From Paeniglutamicibacter sp. Y32M11 (GTDB taxonomy: Bacteria; Actinomycetota; Actinomycetes; Actinomycetales; Micrococcaceae): 64,000 nt of DNA. The notes under the pieces are model-generated. The model was not told the origin of the DNA. It saw nothing but the letters and a program-made list of their open reading frames with translations, and searched no databases. The translations under genes were made by a program, and so were the position numbers. Shown in pieces: positions 51,494-59,874 of this stretch. The stretch lies in contig NZ_CP079107.1 of NCBI RefSeq assembly GCF_019285735.1, positions 3,658,001 to 3,722,000 on the forward strand. The letters are read 5' to 3'. Numbering within the stretch: the stretch's first letter is position 1; each line of letters opens with the position of its first letter.

Positions 51494-52675
51494 ATGCCAG
51501 CGACAGATCCGCAGCCCGAGCACATCATTAGATCGGTGGAGCTGCTGCGAGTATCCATGCCCTTTAACGCTGCCCGCAGCACAGAACCGACGCACGAGAG
51601 CGTTGATGAATTCAACGCCTCCTCACGCACCTTCACCTCTATGGAATCCCTGATGGTCAAGGTGACAACCGACGGCGGACTCATCGGCTGGGGCGAGGCG
51701 TTCGGACACAAGGTCAACGAGGTTACCTGGTCCGCCCTTGTGTCACTGGTTGCCCCGTTCTATCTGAACAAAGCCGTGGATCCCGAGGCCCTGAACGATC
51801 AGGCGCAACGCGCCTTTCATGCCTTTGGCCGTACCGGTCCGGTCCTCTACGCCATTTCCGCCCTCGACATTGCCCTGTGGGATATCAAGGCACAAATCGC
51901 CTGCAAGCCACTGCGCCAATTGCTGAACCCCTCGGCCCGGAACAACATTGGCGCCTACGCCAGTCTGGTGCACTACGGCGAGGACCCCATCGAGGTGGCC
52001 GCACAGATTTCCCGCGGCCAAGATCTGGGCTTCACGGCCTTCAAATTGCATGAATCCAGCTATGACGCGATTGCTGCGGCCAGGGAGCAGGCGGGAGCCG
52101 AGGCGCCGCTGATGGTGGACGTGAATTGCCGGTGGAACGAGGCCGACGCGGCCGACGCCATCGATTCGTTCCTGCCCCTTAACCTGTCGTGGCTGGAGGA
52201 ACCGCTCTGGCCGCCGGACGATGTGGCCGCGCACCGTCGCCTGAGCGCGCGCGGTATTCCATTGGCCGGCGGCGAAAATGCCTCGGGAGTCCAGGGGCTG
52301 GATGCGGCGCTGGAAAGTGGAGCGCTGTCCGTGGCCCAGCCGAGTCTTGGCAAGATCGGCGGCATCAGTTCCATGTTGCATTACCTGGAGCCGCGCACCG
52401 ATGCGGCTGCCGTGGTGCCACATTGCTTCTACTACGGACCGGCGCAGGTTGCTACGGCCCAGTTCATTGCCGCCATGTCCACGGAGGTTTCCTTGGAATT
52501 CCCGTTGCTGATCTGGGACGAACATCTGCATCCACTGCATGCCGCCCGGGCAACAATTGATCTCCCGGACTCCACCGGTCTTGGATTCACCCCGGATCTG
52601 GAGGTGTTGGAAAAGTATTTGATCGACCGAATCGTCGTGTGCGACCCGGCACCCGTTGACCTCGCCGGACTCTAG
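51494..52675 (+). CDS. Mandelate racemase/muconate lactonizing family sugar-acid dehydratase
   Basis: A 393-residue enolase-superfamily enzyme. The acid/base element is KLH (FKLHE, near residue 180), not the KxK of the other dehydratases here. Metal ligands are in VDVNCRWNE, LEEPLWPPDD and GGENASG; QPSLGKIGG and VPHCFYYGPA (His) follow. This identifies the MR subgroup, but the substrate cannot be read off. The next gene, 95 bp on, is a glycerate kinase. An aldonate or aldarate substrate is likely. Confidence 0.82.
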   Translation: MPATDPQPEHIIRSVELLRVSMPFNAARSTEPTHESVDEFNASSRTFTSMESLMVKVTTDGGLIGWGEAFGHKVNEVTWSALVSLVAPFYLNKAVDPEALNDQAQRAFHAFGRTGPVLYAISALDIALWDIKAQIACKPLRQLLNPSARNNIGAYASLVHYGEDPIEVAAQISRGQDLGFTAFKLHESSYDAIAAAREQAGAEAPLMVDVNCRWNEADAADAIDSFLPLNLSWLEEPLWPPDDVAAHRRLSARGIPLAGGENASGVQGLDAALESGALSVAQPSLGKIGGISSMLHYLEPRTDAAAVVPHCFYYGPAQVATAQFIAAMSTEVSLEFPLLIWDEHLHPLHAARATIDLPDSTGLGFTPDLEVLEKYLIDRIVVCDPAPVDLAGL

Positions 52676-52770
52676 GCCTGGCGCCACACCGCTAGGATAT
52701 CCGTCGGTGCCCGACCCGCATGGCGGAATCGCTTCCCTTAGCTCACCTCACCACCAACAAAGGCCTTCCG

Positions 52771-53946
52771 ATGTCTCATGATCAGCCGCACGATCTGTCC
52801 CCGCTGTCCATCGCGATAGTTCCCGACTCGTTCAAGGGAAGCGCCGGAGCCGGTGCCGTTGCCCGATCCATGGCCCGCGGGGCCAGTGTTGCCGCGGCGG
52901 CCGCGGGACGTGAGGTCTTGATCAGCACCCTGCCCTTCGCCGACGGTGGCGAAGGAACGCTGGATGCCGTTCTAGATGCATGGGACATGACCGCCCGTAG
53001 CGTGCCCACCACCGATGCTCTCGGCCGACCCATCACCGCACGTTTTGGGCTGTCGCCCGACGGTTCCACCGCCATCATTGAGGCGGCCGAGGCCAACGGT
53101 CTGCCGGCCGTCAGCGACGTGCCGCTGCAACCTCTGGAGGCCACCACCTTCGGCATTGGTGCGCTCATCACCGCGGCCTTGGATGCCGGCGCCACGGAAA
53201 TCGTCTTGTGCATCGGCGGATCGGCCACCACCGATGGTGGCACTGGATTGTTGCGCGCGTTAGGTGCACACTTCCTGGACGTTGAGGGGCATGAGCTGCC
53301 CGCAGGCGGTGGATCCCTAGGGAAGCTTGACTCCATTAACGTTGCGGGCGTGGATCCACGAGCACGCGCTGTGTCGTGGAAGATTGCCTGTGATGTCACC
53401 AATCCGTTGGTCGGCGAGCGCGGGGCCGCCGCCGTGTTCGGCCCCCAAAAGGGGGCGAGCGTGTCTGACATTGACGTGCTGGATGCGGGGCTTCGGCGCC
53501 TGGCCACCGTCATTAGCGATCTCACCGGACGCCAACTTGATGAGGTTCCGGGCATGGGGGCTGCAGGCGGTTTGCCCGCATCGTTGGCCGGGTTCTGTGA
53601 GGTCGAGTTGGTTCCGGGGTGGGAGCTGGTGGCCCAGATCCTCAACGCTCGTGACATCCTGGGCAACGCCGACCTGGTGCTCACCGGTGAAGGCCGGCTC
53701 GATTCGCAGTCCCTGAACGGCAAGGTGGTTAACGGGGTGCGATTGGCCAGTCGTCCGGAGACCGACGTGATCGTGATTGCCGGCAGCGTTCAGCTCAGCC
53801 CCGAGGAACTGTCCGGCGCCGGAATCTTGGCCGCCTATTCCATTGCTCAGGGTCCGGCCACTCTGGCTGAACTGAGCGAGGAGACGGAAGAACTTATCGC
53901 GCGAACCAGTTACAGCGTGGTGCGCACGTATCTCGCGAACCGCTGA
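52771..53946 (+). CDS. Glycerate 2-kinase (GarK/GlxK type)
   Basis: A 391-residue glycerate kinase, which phosphorylates D-glycerate to 2-phosphoglycerate. Hallmarks are IVPDSFKGS at the N-terminus, PFADGGEGTLDAV, IGGSATTDGGTG (near residue 150), KIACDVTNPLVGERGAAAVFGPQKGA and LVLTGEGRLDSQSLNGKV. The ATG at 52771 has AAAGG upstream; an ATG 51 bases earlier is unlikely. With the two 2-hydroxyacid dehydrogenases in the window it would return C3 fragments to glycolysis. Confidence 0.93.
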   Translation: MSHDQPHDLSPLSIAIVPDSFKGSAGAGAVARSMARGASVAAAAAGREVLISTLPFADGGEGTLDAVLDAWDMTARSVPTTDALGRPITARFGLSPDGSTAIIEAAEANGLPAVSDVPLQPLEATTFGIGALITAALDAGATEIVLCIGGSATTDGGTGLLRALGAHFLDVEGHELPAGGGSLGKLDSINVAGVDPRARAVSWKIACDVTNPLVGERGAAAVFGPQKGASVSDIDVLDAGLRRLATVISDLTGRQLDEVPGMGAAGGLPASLAGFCEVELVPGWELVAQILNARDILGNADLVLTGEGRLDSQSLNGKVVNGVRLASRPETDVIVIAGSVQLSPEELSGAGILAAYSIAQGPATLAELSEETEELIARTSYSVVRTYLANR

Positions 53947-54004
53947 ACGATCCCGCCAACACCCCCATCGTGGGCATGGCCACGATCGGCGCGCCCCCTG
54001 CCGC

Positions 54005-54035
54005 TGGACCTTTCCCCCGCGGGAAGGTCCATGAT
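54005..54035 (+). promoter_or_regulatory. MerR-type promoter with 19-bp spacer and palindrome
   Basis: TGGACC (54005-54010), exactly 19 bp, then CATGAT (54030-54035). The spacer is filled by an inverted repeat (GGACCTTTCCC at 54006 with GGGAAGGTCC ending at 54030). A long 19-bp spacer with a dyad inside is the hallmark of MerR-activated promoters. Transcription would start at the ATG at 54042, giving a leaderless, autoregulated mRNA. Confidence 0.65.
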
Positions 54036-54041
54036 GGTTCC

Positions 54042-54875
54042 ATGAGTGCTTCGATGTCCATCGGTGATTTTTCGCGGGCCACCAAATTGAGTGCAAAGAC
54101 CTTGCGTTTTTATCATCAGGTTGGGCTGCTCATTCCAGCGCGGGTGGATCCGGTGAATGGCTACCGCTTTTATGACACGGAACAAATTTCCATTGCCCAG
54201 GTGATCCGCAATTTCCGCTTAATGGATATGCCCGTGGAGGTGATTCGAGGCGTCCTCTCGGCGCCCAGCCCCCACGACCGCGATCTTCTGATCGAGGGAC
54301 ATCTGGCTCGGATGGAAGCCCAACTCGAAGCGACCCGCTCCGCGGTGGTCTCACTGCGTGGCATGCTTTATCCCTCACTCGTTCCCGTTGAAGTGACCCG
54401 GCGGAGTCTTGAACCTCAGTTTGTGGTCATCATTCGCGAAACCATTAATCTCGCGGATCTCGGAGCCTGGTACACCGGTGCCATGGACGAGTTGGATGCG
54501 CTGGTGGCAACCGCGAAGGTCTCCCCCGGCGGACCACGCGGAGGTATCTGGGACACCGAGCTTTTCCTCAACGAGCATGGCGGTGCAGCACTCTTCATTC
54601 CGACCCATTCCCTTGTGCCGGGACTCCCCGGGCGAGCTCACTCCGAGCGCTTGCCCGCAGTTGAGCTTGCCGTGGCCACACATCGAGGAACCGATGACAC
54701 GATCATGCAGGTTTATGGGGAACTCGGACGCTACGTCACGCGTCAGGGCATCAGCCTTGCGGGGCCCATCCGCGAAACATATCTCGAGGGTCAACCTGGT
54801 GGCTCGCAGGAGAGCGTCACCGAAATTGGCTGGCCAATCAGCACTACCTCTTCACCGCCGGCGGAGCTTATTTGA
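54042..54875 (+). CDS. MerR-family regulator with C-terminal effector-binding (GyrI-like) domain
   Basis: A 277-residue protein: N-terminal MerR winged HTH (SIGDFSRATKLSAKTLRFYHQVGLL, then ARVDPVNGYRFYD), a dimerisation coiled coil near residues 75-115 (LIEGHLARMEAQLEATRSAVVSLR), and a C-terminal domain resembling GyrI/AraC effector-binding folds (VIIRETINLADLGAWYTGAMDEL, AVATHRGTDDTIMQVYGELGRYV). BmrR-like members sense hydrophobic compounds. The ATG at 54042 fits the promoter geometry. The NTF2-like gene 33 bp downstream is the probable co-transcribed target. Confidence 0.87.
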   Translation: MSASMSIGDFSRATKLSAKTLRFYHQVGLLIPARVDPVNGYRFYDTEQISIAQVIRNFRLMDMPVEVIRGVLSAPSPHDRDLLIEGHLARMEAQLEATRSAVVSLRGMLYPSLVPVEVTRRSLEPQFVVIIRETINLADLGAWYTGAMDELDALVATAKVSPGGPRGGIWDTELFLNEHGGAALFIPTHSLVPGLPGRAHSERLPAVELAVATHRGTDDTIMQVYGELGRYVTRQGISLAGPIRETYLEGQPGGSQESVTEIGWPISTTSSPPAELI

Positions 54876-54908
54876 CCCTCCCCTTAGGGGAAGGCCGAGG
54901 GTTGGATC

Positions 54909-55244
54909 ATGATCAATGAAAATCTTTTCCCGGCGGCAGCAAGCTACTTCGATCTCATGGAGGGCAGCGATAAGGCCGAAGTCCTCACGGTGTTCGATCC
55001 CAACGCCGAGGTGATCGACGATGGCCACAGCTACACCGGACACGATGAGATCCTCGGCTGGCTCACCGGCCCCGCTAGCGAATTCACCATCACCAAAACG
55101 TTGATTTCAAGTAGCCGGAGTGCGCAGGGCATCATCGCCAACATTCGTGTGGATGGCAACTTTCCCGGCAGCCCGGTGGATCTACGCCATGAATTCATTC
55201 AGGGCAGCACCGGCCTGATCGGCTCGCTGACGATTACCGTCTGA
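54909..55244 (+). CDS. NTF2-like (SnoaL-type) small protein
   Basis: A 111-residue cone-fold protein: helical start (AASYFDLMEGSDKAEVLTVFDPNAEVIDDG), then HDEILGWLTGPASEF, and a beta-sheet C-terminal half ending in the conserved DLRHEFIQG...SLTI pattern. The family includes SnoaL-type polyketide cyclases and many ligand-binding proteins of unknown role. GAGGG precedes the ATG. Likely expressed with the MerR gene. Its stop lies only 2 bp from the stop of the convergent LysR gene. Confidence 0.78.
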   Translation: MINENLFPAAASYFDLMEGSDKAEVLTVFDPNAEVIDDGHSYTGHDEILGWLTGPASEFTITKTLISSSRSAQGIIANIRVDGNFPGSPVDLRHEFIQGSTGLIGSLTITV

Positions 55245-55246
55245 GA

Positions 55247-56185
55247 TCAGGAAGTTTCATGTGGGGCAGGCGGTTCCTTGGCTTCGGGGCTGAGCGAATT
55301 GATAAAGATCGTGCGCAGCAACTCCGCCGCGGGGTTGGCGGAAGATTCCTCCCACGCCAAGTACATGTCCGAATGGTTCAGGTTTGATAGTCCGTTGGCC
55401 CCGGCGATTTCCTCGAAGACCACGCCGCGCGGGGTGAACTCCATGGCGGTCGCCGGAACCAGCGTGACACCCAAGCCGGCTGCCACCAGGGCCAAGAGCG
55501 CAGGGATCTGACTCGCAATTTGGGCGATGTTTGGGCGGGCACCAACCGAGTCGAAAAGCCGAAGCACCAGATCATAGAAGTAGCGAGCCTCCCCCGTCGA
55601 ATACATCATTAGCGGAAGACCGACCAGTTCCTTGATGAACACGCCCTTGCCGGTCACCAGGTCGTGGCCCTCCGGAAGCGCTACGACCAAGCGGTCTTTC
55701 TTGATGAGCTGAGTGACAACCCCGGGGCGTGTGACGATCGGGCGCAGGATTCCAATGTCGATGGCCCCCTTGCTCAGCGCATCAAGCTGTTCAACCGAAA
55801 CCGCCTCGCGCAATACCAGCGTGACGTGTGGCAGGTGCTTGGACGCCTGGCTCAGGAGATCCGGGAGCACTGCCTGCCCCGCAACAGCGGTGTAACCGAT
55901 GACCACGGTTCCGGCATCTCCGGTGGCGACTCGGGAGACTTCCAGGCTGGTCTTGGAGCTCAGGTCCAGGATGCGCCGGGCATTGGGCAGTAACACCCGG
56001 CCTGCGGCGGTGAGCTCCACCCGCCGGGAGTTGCGGATGAAGAGCTGGGCTTGGAGCTCGCGCTCAAGGAGTTGAATCTGCCGGCTCAGCGGCGGCTGGG
56101 TCATGTTCAGCCGGTCCGCTGCCGCGCCGAAGTGCAATTCCTCGGCCACCGCGACGAATGACTCGAGCTGGATCAACGAAAACAT
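55247..56185 (-). CDS. LysR-family regulator, divergent from glucarate-dehydratase-like gene
   Basis: A 312-residue LTTR whose HTH (ESFVAVAEELHFGAAADRLN, then MTQPPLSRQIQLLE) is nearly the same as that of the regulator at 31125, so the two are paralogues. The effector domain has GTVVIGYTAVAGQAVLPDLL and GLGVTLVPATA. The ATG at 56185 has AAGGAG upstream. Divergent placement next to the dehydratase at 56290 indicates that it controls that gene, whose promoter carries the TTGGACAnGCATCA motif. Confidence 0.9.
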   Translation of the reverse strand: MFSLIQLESFVAVAEELHFGAAADRLNMTQPPLSRQIQLLERELQAQLFIRNSRRVELTAAGRVLLPNARRILDLSSKTSLEVSRVATGDAGTVVIGYTAVAGQAVLPDLLSQASKHLPHVTLVLREAVSVEQLDALSKGAIDIGILRPIVTRPGVVTQLIKKDRLVVALPEGHDLVTGKGVFIKELVGLPLMMYSTGEARYFYDLVLRLFDSVGARPNIAQIASQIPALLALVAAGLGVTLVPATAMEFTPRGVVFEEIAGANGLSNLNHSDMYLAWEESSANPAAELLRTIFINSLSPEAKEPPAPHETS

Positions 56186-56222
56186 CGATTCACTCCTTGA
56201 ATGATTGGTTGTCATTTTTAGC

Positions 56223-56253
56223 TTGGACAGGCATCAATGCAAGCTTCTAGGGT
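56223..56253 (+). promoter_or_regulatory. Predicted promoter with TTGGACAnGCATCA motif for dehydratase at 56290
   Basis: TTGGAC (56223-56228), extended as TTGGACAGGCATCA, 19-bp spacer, TAGGGT (56248-56253). It lies between a LysR gene and its divergent target, as at the tctC/LysR/kdgD locus. Confidence 0.6.
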
Positions 56254-56289
56254 GAGTCTAACCACCGCCCACCGATACGGAGCACCAAC

Positions 56290-57618
56290 ATGTCGACTTC
56301 TGGTCCAGACGTCACGATCTTCACCCCCACGCCCCGCGCAACAGCAACCAATCGCGCCATCATCACCGAGGTCACCGTGACCCCGGTGGCGTTTGCCGAC
56401 CCCCCTCTACTGAATTCCGTCGGCGTGCACGAACCCTTCGCGCTGCGAGCCATCGTGGTCGTACGCACCGCGGACGGCATTTACGGTCTGGGCGAAACCT
56501 ATGGGGATGAAGCCCATGTGACACGCTTGAACCGGGCCGGCGCGCTGCTCATCGGCGCGGATGCGTTCAATATCAATCAGATTTCCGCACTGGTCGCCGA
56601 ATCTCTGCTCGAGGATTCGGGGCTCGGCGGTCATGGCACCGGCGGCATGGTCACCACCACCTCCCTTCAGGATCGAGTCCTCTCGGCCTTCGACGTGGCC
56701 GCCCTCGACATCCAGGGCAAGATTCTTGGTGTTCCCGTCAGCACGCTCTTGGGTGGCGCGGTACGTGATGAGGTCGCGTTCAGCGGCTACCTCTTTTACA
56801 AGTGGGCGGGGCATCCGGGCCAGAGCCCGGATTCCTGGGGCGAGGCCCTGGACCCGGCAGGAATCGTGGCCCAGGCTCGCAAGATGGTCAACGACTACGG
56901 ATTCACCGCGCTCAAGCTCAAGGGCGGAGTCTTCGAACCGGAGATCGAAGCGGCCACGATCGAGGCTCTTCGCGAAGCCTTCCCCGAAATGCCGCTGCGC
57001 ATTGATCCCAATGGCGTCTGGACAGTTGAGACGGCCATCAAGGTCGGGAAGCGACTGGAGCCGGTGTTGGAGTATCTCGAGGACCCTTGCCTATCTATCG
57101 AGGACAACGCGGTGGTCCGTGCAGCGGTCAAGCTGCCGATTGCCACCAATATGTGTGTGGTCTCCTTCAACGACGTGCCCCCGGCGATCGCCGCGGGAGC
57201 CGTGGACATCGTCCTTTCGGATCACCACTTCTGGGGTGGTCTACGGCGCTCGCAAGGACTGGCGAGCATCGCCGAGACCTTCAAACTTGGTTTGTCCATG
57301 CATTCAAATTCGCACCTTGGCATCAGCTTCGCCGCGATGATTCAGCTTGCGGCCGCCACCAAGAACATCGACTATGCCTGCGACACCCATTGGCCCTGGA
57401 AACTGGCCAGCGACGACGTCATCGTTCCCGGCGTCCTGGAAATCAAGGATGGCTCGGTCAAGGTCCCCACCAAACCGGGGCTCGGTGTGGAACTCGACGA
57501 GGAGGCGCTGGAGCGGATGCATCAGCAATATCTGAAGTGCGGGCTGACCAAACGTGATGACACCACCTACATGCAAAGCATCCAGCCTGATTTCCAGCTC
57601 ACCACCCCGCGCTGGTGA
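56290..57618 (+). CDS. Glucarate-dehydratase-subgroup enolase-superfamily enzyme (gudD paralogue)
   Basis: A 442-residue protein with the glucarate-dehydratase framework: KLKGG (KxK, near residue 215), IDPNGVW, LEDPC, ATNM, SDHHFWGGL, SMHSNSHLGISFAAM (His) and THWPW. It differs from the bona fide GudD at 34792 in substrate-loop positions: GETYGD replaces GEVPGG, and DHHFW replaces DPHFW. It therefore probably dehydrates a related but different sugar acid. The start has GGAG nearby. It is followed by a dehydrogenase whose start nearly touches its stop. Confidence 0.85.
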   Translation: MSTSGPDVTIFTPTPRATATNRAIITEVTVTPVAFADPPLLNSVGVHEPFALRAIVVVRTADGIYGLGETYGDEAHVTRLNRAGALLIGADAFNINQISALVAESLLEDSGLGGHGTGGMVTTTSLQDRVLSAFDVAALDIQGKILGVPVSTLLGGAVRDEVAFSGYLFYKWAGHPGQSPDSWGEALDPAGIVAQARKMVNDYGFTALKLKGGVFEPEIEAATIEALREAFPEMPLRIDPNGVWTVETAIKVGKRLEPVLEYLEDPCLSIEDNAVVRAAVKLPIATNMCVVSFNDVPPAIAAGAVDIVLSDHHFWGGLRRSQGLASIAETFKLGLSMHSNSHLGISFAAMIQLAAATKNIDYACDTHWPWKLASDDVIVPGVLEIKDGSVKVPTKPGLGVELDEEALERMHQQYLKCGLTKRDDTTYMQSIQPDFQLTTPRW

Positions 57619-57623
57619 GTGCC

Positions 57624-58616
57624 ATGCGTATCGTTGTCACCGACCCCATCATTTCCAGGTTCGCCGACCTCTTGCAGGAGACCGCTCCGGGGAACGACTG
57701 GGAATTTGTTGCCGGTCTTTCCCCCGAGGCCCAGTCGGCGGCGATATCCCGCGCCGAGGTATTGGTGTGTGCCAAATTGAGCCCTGAGGATGCGGCATCC
57801 TGCCCTGCGGGGTTGGTCCACATCACCGGTTCCGGTGCCGACCGGGTTGCCGTGGCGAATCTGCCTGCCGATACGGTCGTGGCGCGGACTTCGCATCACG
57901 AACGCTCAATCGCCGAGCACATCTTGATGGTGGTGTTGGCTCACCAGCGCCGGTTGTTGTCCGTGACCGATCAGATGCGCGCAGGCATTTGGCGTTCGGT
58001 GGCTACCGAACCAAGCACGGCCATGCACCGTACGTTGAATGAACTCACGATCGGGTTTGTGGGCCTTGGTGGGATCGGAACCGAAGCCGTGCGCATCTGC
58101 ACCGGGCTGGGAATGAGAGCCGTTGCCGTGCGCCGGAATCCCGAAGCGGCGCAAGTAACTGACACCAATCTCCATTGGGTCAAGGCCATGGAGGACCTCC
58201 CCGAACTTCTGGCGGTGAGTGACGTGGTCGTCCTTTGCCTGCCGCTCACCGAGGAAACGCACGGGTTGATGGGAACCGAGCAATTTCAGCTCATGCGCAG
58301 CGGCGCCCTACTAGTCAATGTTTCCCGCGGGGCGATCATTGATGAGCAGGCACTGTATTTGGTACTACGGGAAGGAACCATTGGCGGGGCCGCCCTGGAC
58401 GTGTGGTGGGATGCCCCGAACGGGACCGATGCACCCGAAGTGGTGTCGCGCTTCGTGGCGCTTCCCAATGTCATCGCCACCCCTCACTATTCCGGGCACG
58501 CCCTCCAGACCTTCGTGCGTCGCGCGACGGAAATCGCGCAGAACATCAACGCCTTCAACGAGGGACGCCCACCAAGCAACACCTTCGACCGCGCCCAGAG
58601 TGTGGCACCCTTCTAA
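57624..58616 (+). CDS. D-isomer-specific 2-hydroxyacid dehydrogenase
   Basis: A 330-residue dehydrogenase with Rossmann motif IGFVGLGGIGTEAVRI (near residue 145), catalytic Arg in NVSRGAIIDEQAL, Glu/Asp region DVWWDAPNGTDAPE and a terminal PHYSGH with the catalytic His. TSHHERSIAEHILMVVLA is typical of phosphoglycerate/formate-dehydrogenase-like members. The ATG at 57624 is preferred because GGTGAG lies upstream; a GTG at 57615 overlapping the previous stop is an alternative. It likely acts on the product of the adjacent dehydratase. Confidence 0.87.
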   Translation: MRIVVTDPIISRFADLLQETAPGNDWEFVAGLSPEAQSAAISRAEVLVCAKLSPEDAASCPAGLVHITGSGADRVAVANLPADTVVARTSHHERSIAEHILMVVLAHQRRLLSVTDQMRAGIWRSVATEPSTAMHRTLNELTIGFVGLGGIGTEAVRICTGLGMRAVAVRRNPEAAQVTDTNLHWVKAMEDLPELLAVSDVVVLCLPLTEETHGLMGTEQFQLMRSGALLVNVSRGAIIDEQALYLVLREGTIGGAALDVWWDAPNGTDAPEVVSRFVALPNVIATPHYSGHALQTFVRRATEIAQNINAFNEGRPPSNTFDRAQSVAPF

Positions 58617-58745
58617 TCGCTTCCGCTCGCGTAAAGTCACGGGCGGCAAGGCAGGAAGTCTGTCTGAAGCAGGGAGCTCCCCCGGCACACTGCAGGAAGT
58701 GACCCAGGGCTGGCGGGCACCACCCCGTGCGATTGGCTGACTTTT

Positions 58746-58776
58746 GCTACGTGGTGGTTTAAGCTCGCCACGTAGC
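58746..58776. promoter_or_regulatory. Inverted repeat GCTACGTGG-N13-CCACGTAGC before the 58802 operon
   Basis: Perfect 9-bp arms are separated by 13 bp, extended by T/A-rich flanks (TTTT and GAAA). The element lies 25 bp before the start codon of the small-protein gene and may be an operator over the promoter or a 5'-UTR hairpin. The rest of the 185-bp gap shows nothing I can name. Confidence 0.5.
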
Positions 58777-58801
58777 GAAACCATCGGAGAAGGGACCTTC
58801 A

Positions 58802-59254
58802 ATGAGTCAGAATCGTGAAAATCCAAGTTCCGGGCATCTGCCGCCACCGAACACGTCGACGGAAACCATCGATGCATTGGGAAAACTCTCCGAAGCCCTC
58901 GAAGTCGTGGAAGATGCCCGTGGAAGTCTGTATCGGTTTCATCGTCTGACAGGCAGGGCAGACCTGGCGCTGGGCGAAGCCGTGGACATGTTCAAGGAAG
59001 CAGGGTACGACGATATCGCCCGCAAACTGCAGGACACCATGGTGGGGCGCAATGTCTTGGAAGGACGATGGACCTTCCAGGTCATGGAGGAATACGACGA
59101 TGGGTACTACAAAGATTTCAAGACTCTGGAAGAAGAGATTCGCCAACAGCTCGTCGAGGGTCGCCGTCACCTCTTTGAGGCGCAAATGAAGGAAGATCGC
59201 CGAACTCACGGGCAACGCCATCACGAGGCCAGTCCAACGGAGGAACCATTGTGA
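58802..59254 (+). CDS. Conserved hypothetical protein, helical, acidic-basic C-terminus
   Basis: A 150-residue cytoplasmic protein without membrane segments. The central part (IDALGKLSEALEVVEDARGSLYRFHRLTGRADLALGEAVDMF, and so on) is predicted helical; the C-terminus RRTHGQRHHEASPTEEP is charged and probably disordered. I do not recognise a functional domain; similar small proteins occur in Arthrobacter relatives. GAAGGGA precedes the ATG. It overlaps the following membrane-protein gene by 4 bp, so the products are probably made together. Confidence 0.72.
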   Translation: MSQNRENPSSGHLPPPNTSTETIDALGKLSEALEVVEDARGSLYRFHRLTGRADLALGEAVDMFKEAGYDDIARKLQDTMVGRNVLEGRWTFQVMEEYDDGYYKDFKTLEEEIRQQLVEGRRHLFEAQMKEDRRTHGQRHHEASPTEEPL

Positions 59255-59874
59255 GTAGGTTGCCCGCTGCCACTAACCCGAGGGTTTGTCTGCTGCGCGT
59301 CAAGGAACCGGCGAGCGCGTACGAGCAAGTCTTCGTTCCACACCTCGGAGATGCCTTGCGGTTGGTTGCCCTGTTGGCCATTCCCGCGGCGTGGATCGTT
59401 TCGGGTCCGCTCTCGGCACTGACGATGCTGCTGGTGTCCGGCGGGACGTGGGCATTGCGCTACTACTCCCGGACCCGGAGTGAGGATCTCGCGGGCCAGA
59501 TCGTGTTGCTTCTCGGTGGGGCATTCAGCGTGCTGGGCACCTACAAGGTAGTCGAATGGTTGGATCTGGTAGTCCACTTACTGATGCTCGCGGTTTTGAC
59601 CAAGACGCTCGCCAACATGCTGATCCATCATGCGATGTTGCCGGGTGCCTCAACCCGGCGCCAGGCAGCAGGAATCCTGGTGGCCGTGACGGGATTGGGA
59701 GTCCTGCTCGCCGTGCTTTGGGAAATCGGCGAATGGGCTGGCCACACCTTCATCAACCCGGACGTCGGAGTCGGTTATGAAGACACGCTCGGGGATTTGG
59801 TCGCTGGCTCCCTGGGGTCGCTAATCGCCGCATTCTGGTTCCACGGCTCGTCCCGTTGCAGCAGGGCATCATGA
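59251..59874 (+). CDS. YjdF/DUF2238-like integral membrane protein
   Basis: A 207-residue protein with about five TMs (LVALLAIPAAWIV, SALTMLLVSGGTW, IVLLLGGAFSVLG, ILVAVTGLGVLLAVLW, and VAGSLGSLIAAFWF). The block VLWEIGEWAGHTF, then YEDTLGDLVAGSLGS, is the pattern of the YjdF/DUF2238 family, with a conserved Glu-Trp and Asp-rich turn. The GTG start at 59251 overlaps the previous stop (GTGA). Function of the family is unknown. The stop overlaps the glycosyltransferase start. Confidence 0.75.
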   Translation: MSRLPAATNPRVCLLRVKEPASAYEQVFVPHLGDALRLVALLAIPAAWIVSGPLSALTMLLVSGGTWALRYYSRTRSEDLAGQIVLLLGGAFSVLGTYKVVEWLDLVVHLLMLAVLTKTLANMLIHHAMLPGASTRRQAAGILVAVTGLGVLLAVLWEIGEWAGHTFINPDVGVGYEDTLGDLVAGSLGSLIAAFWFHGSSRCSRAS

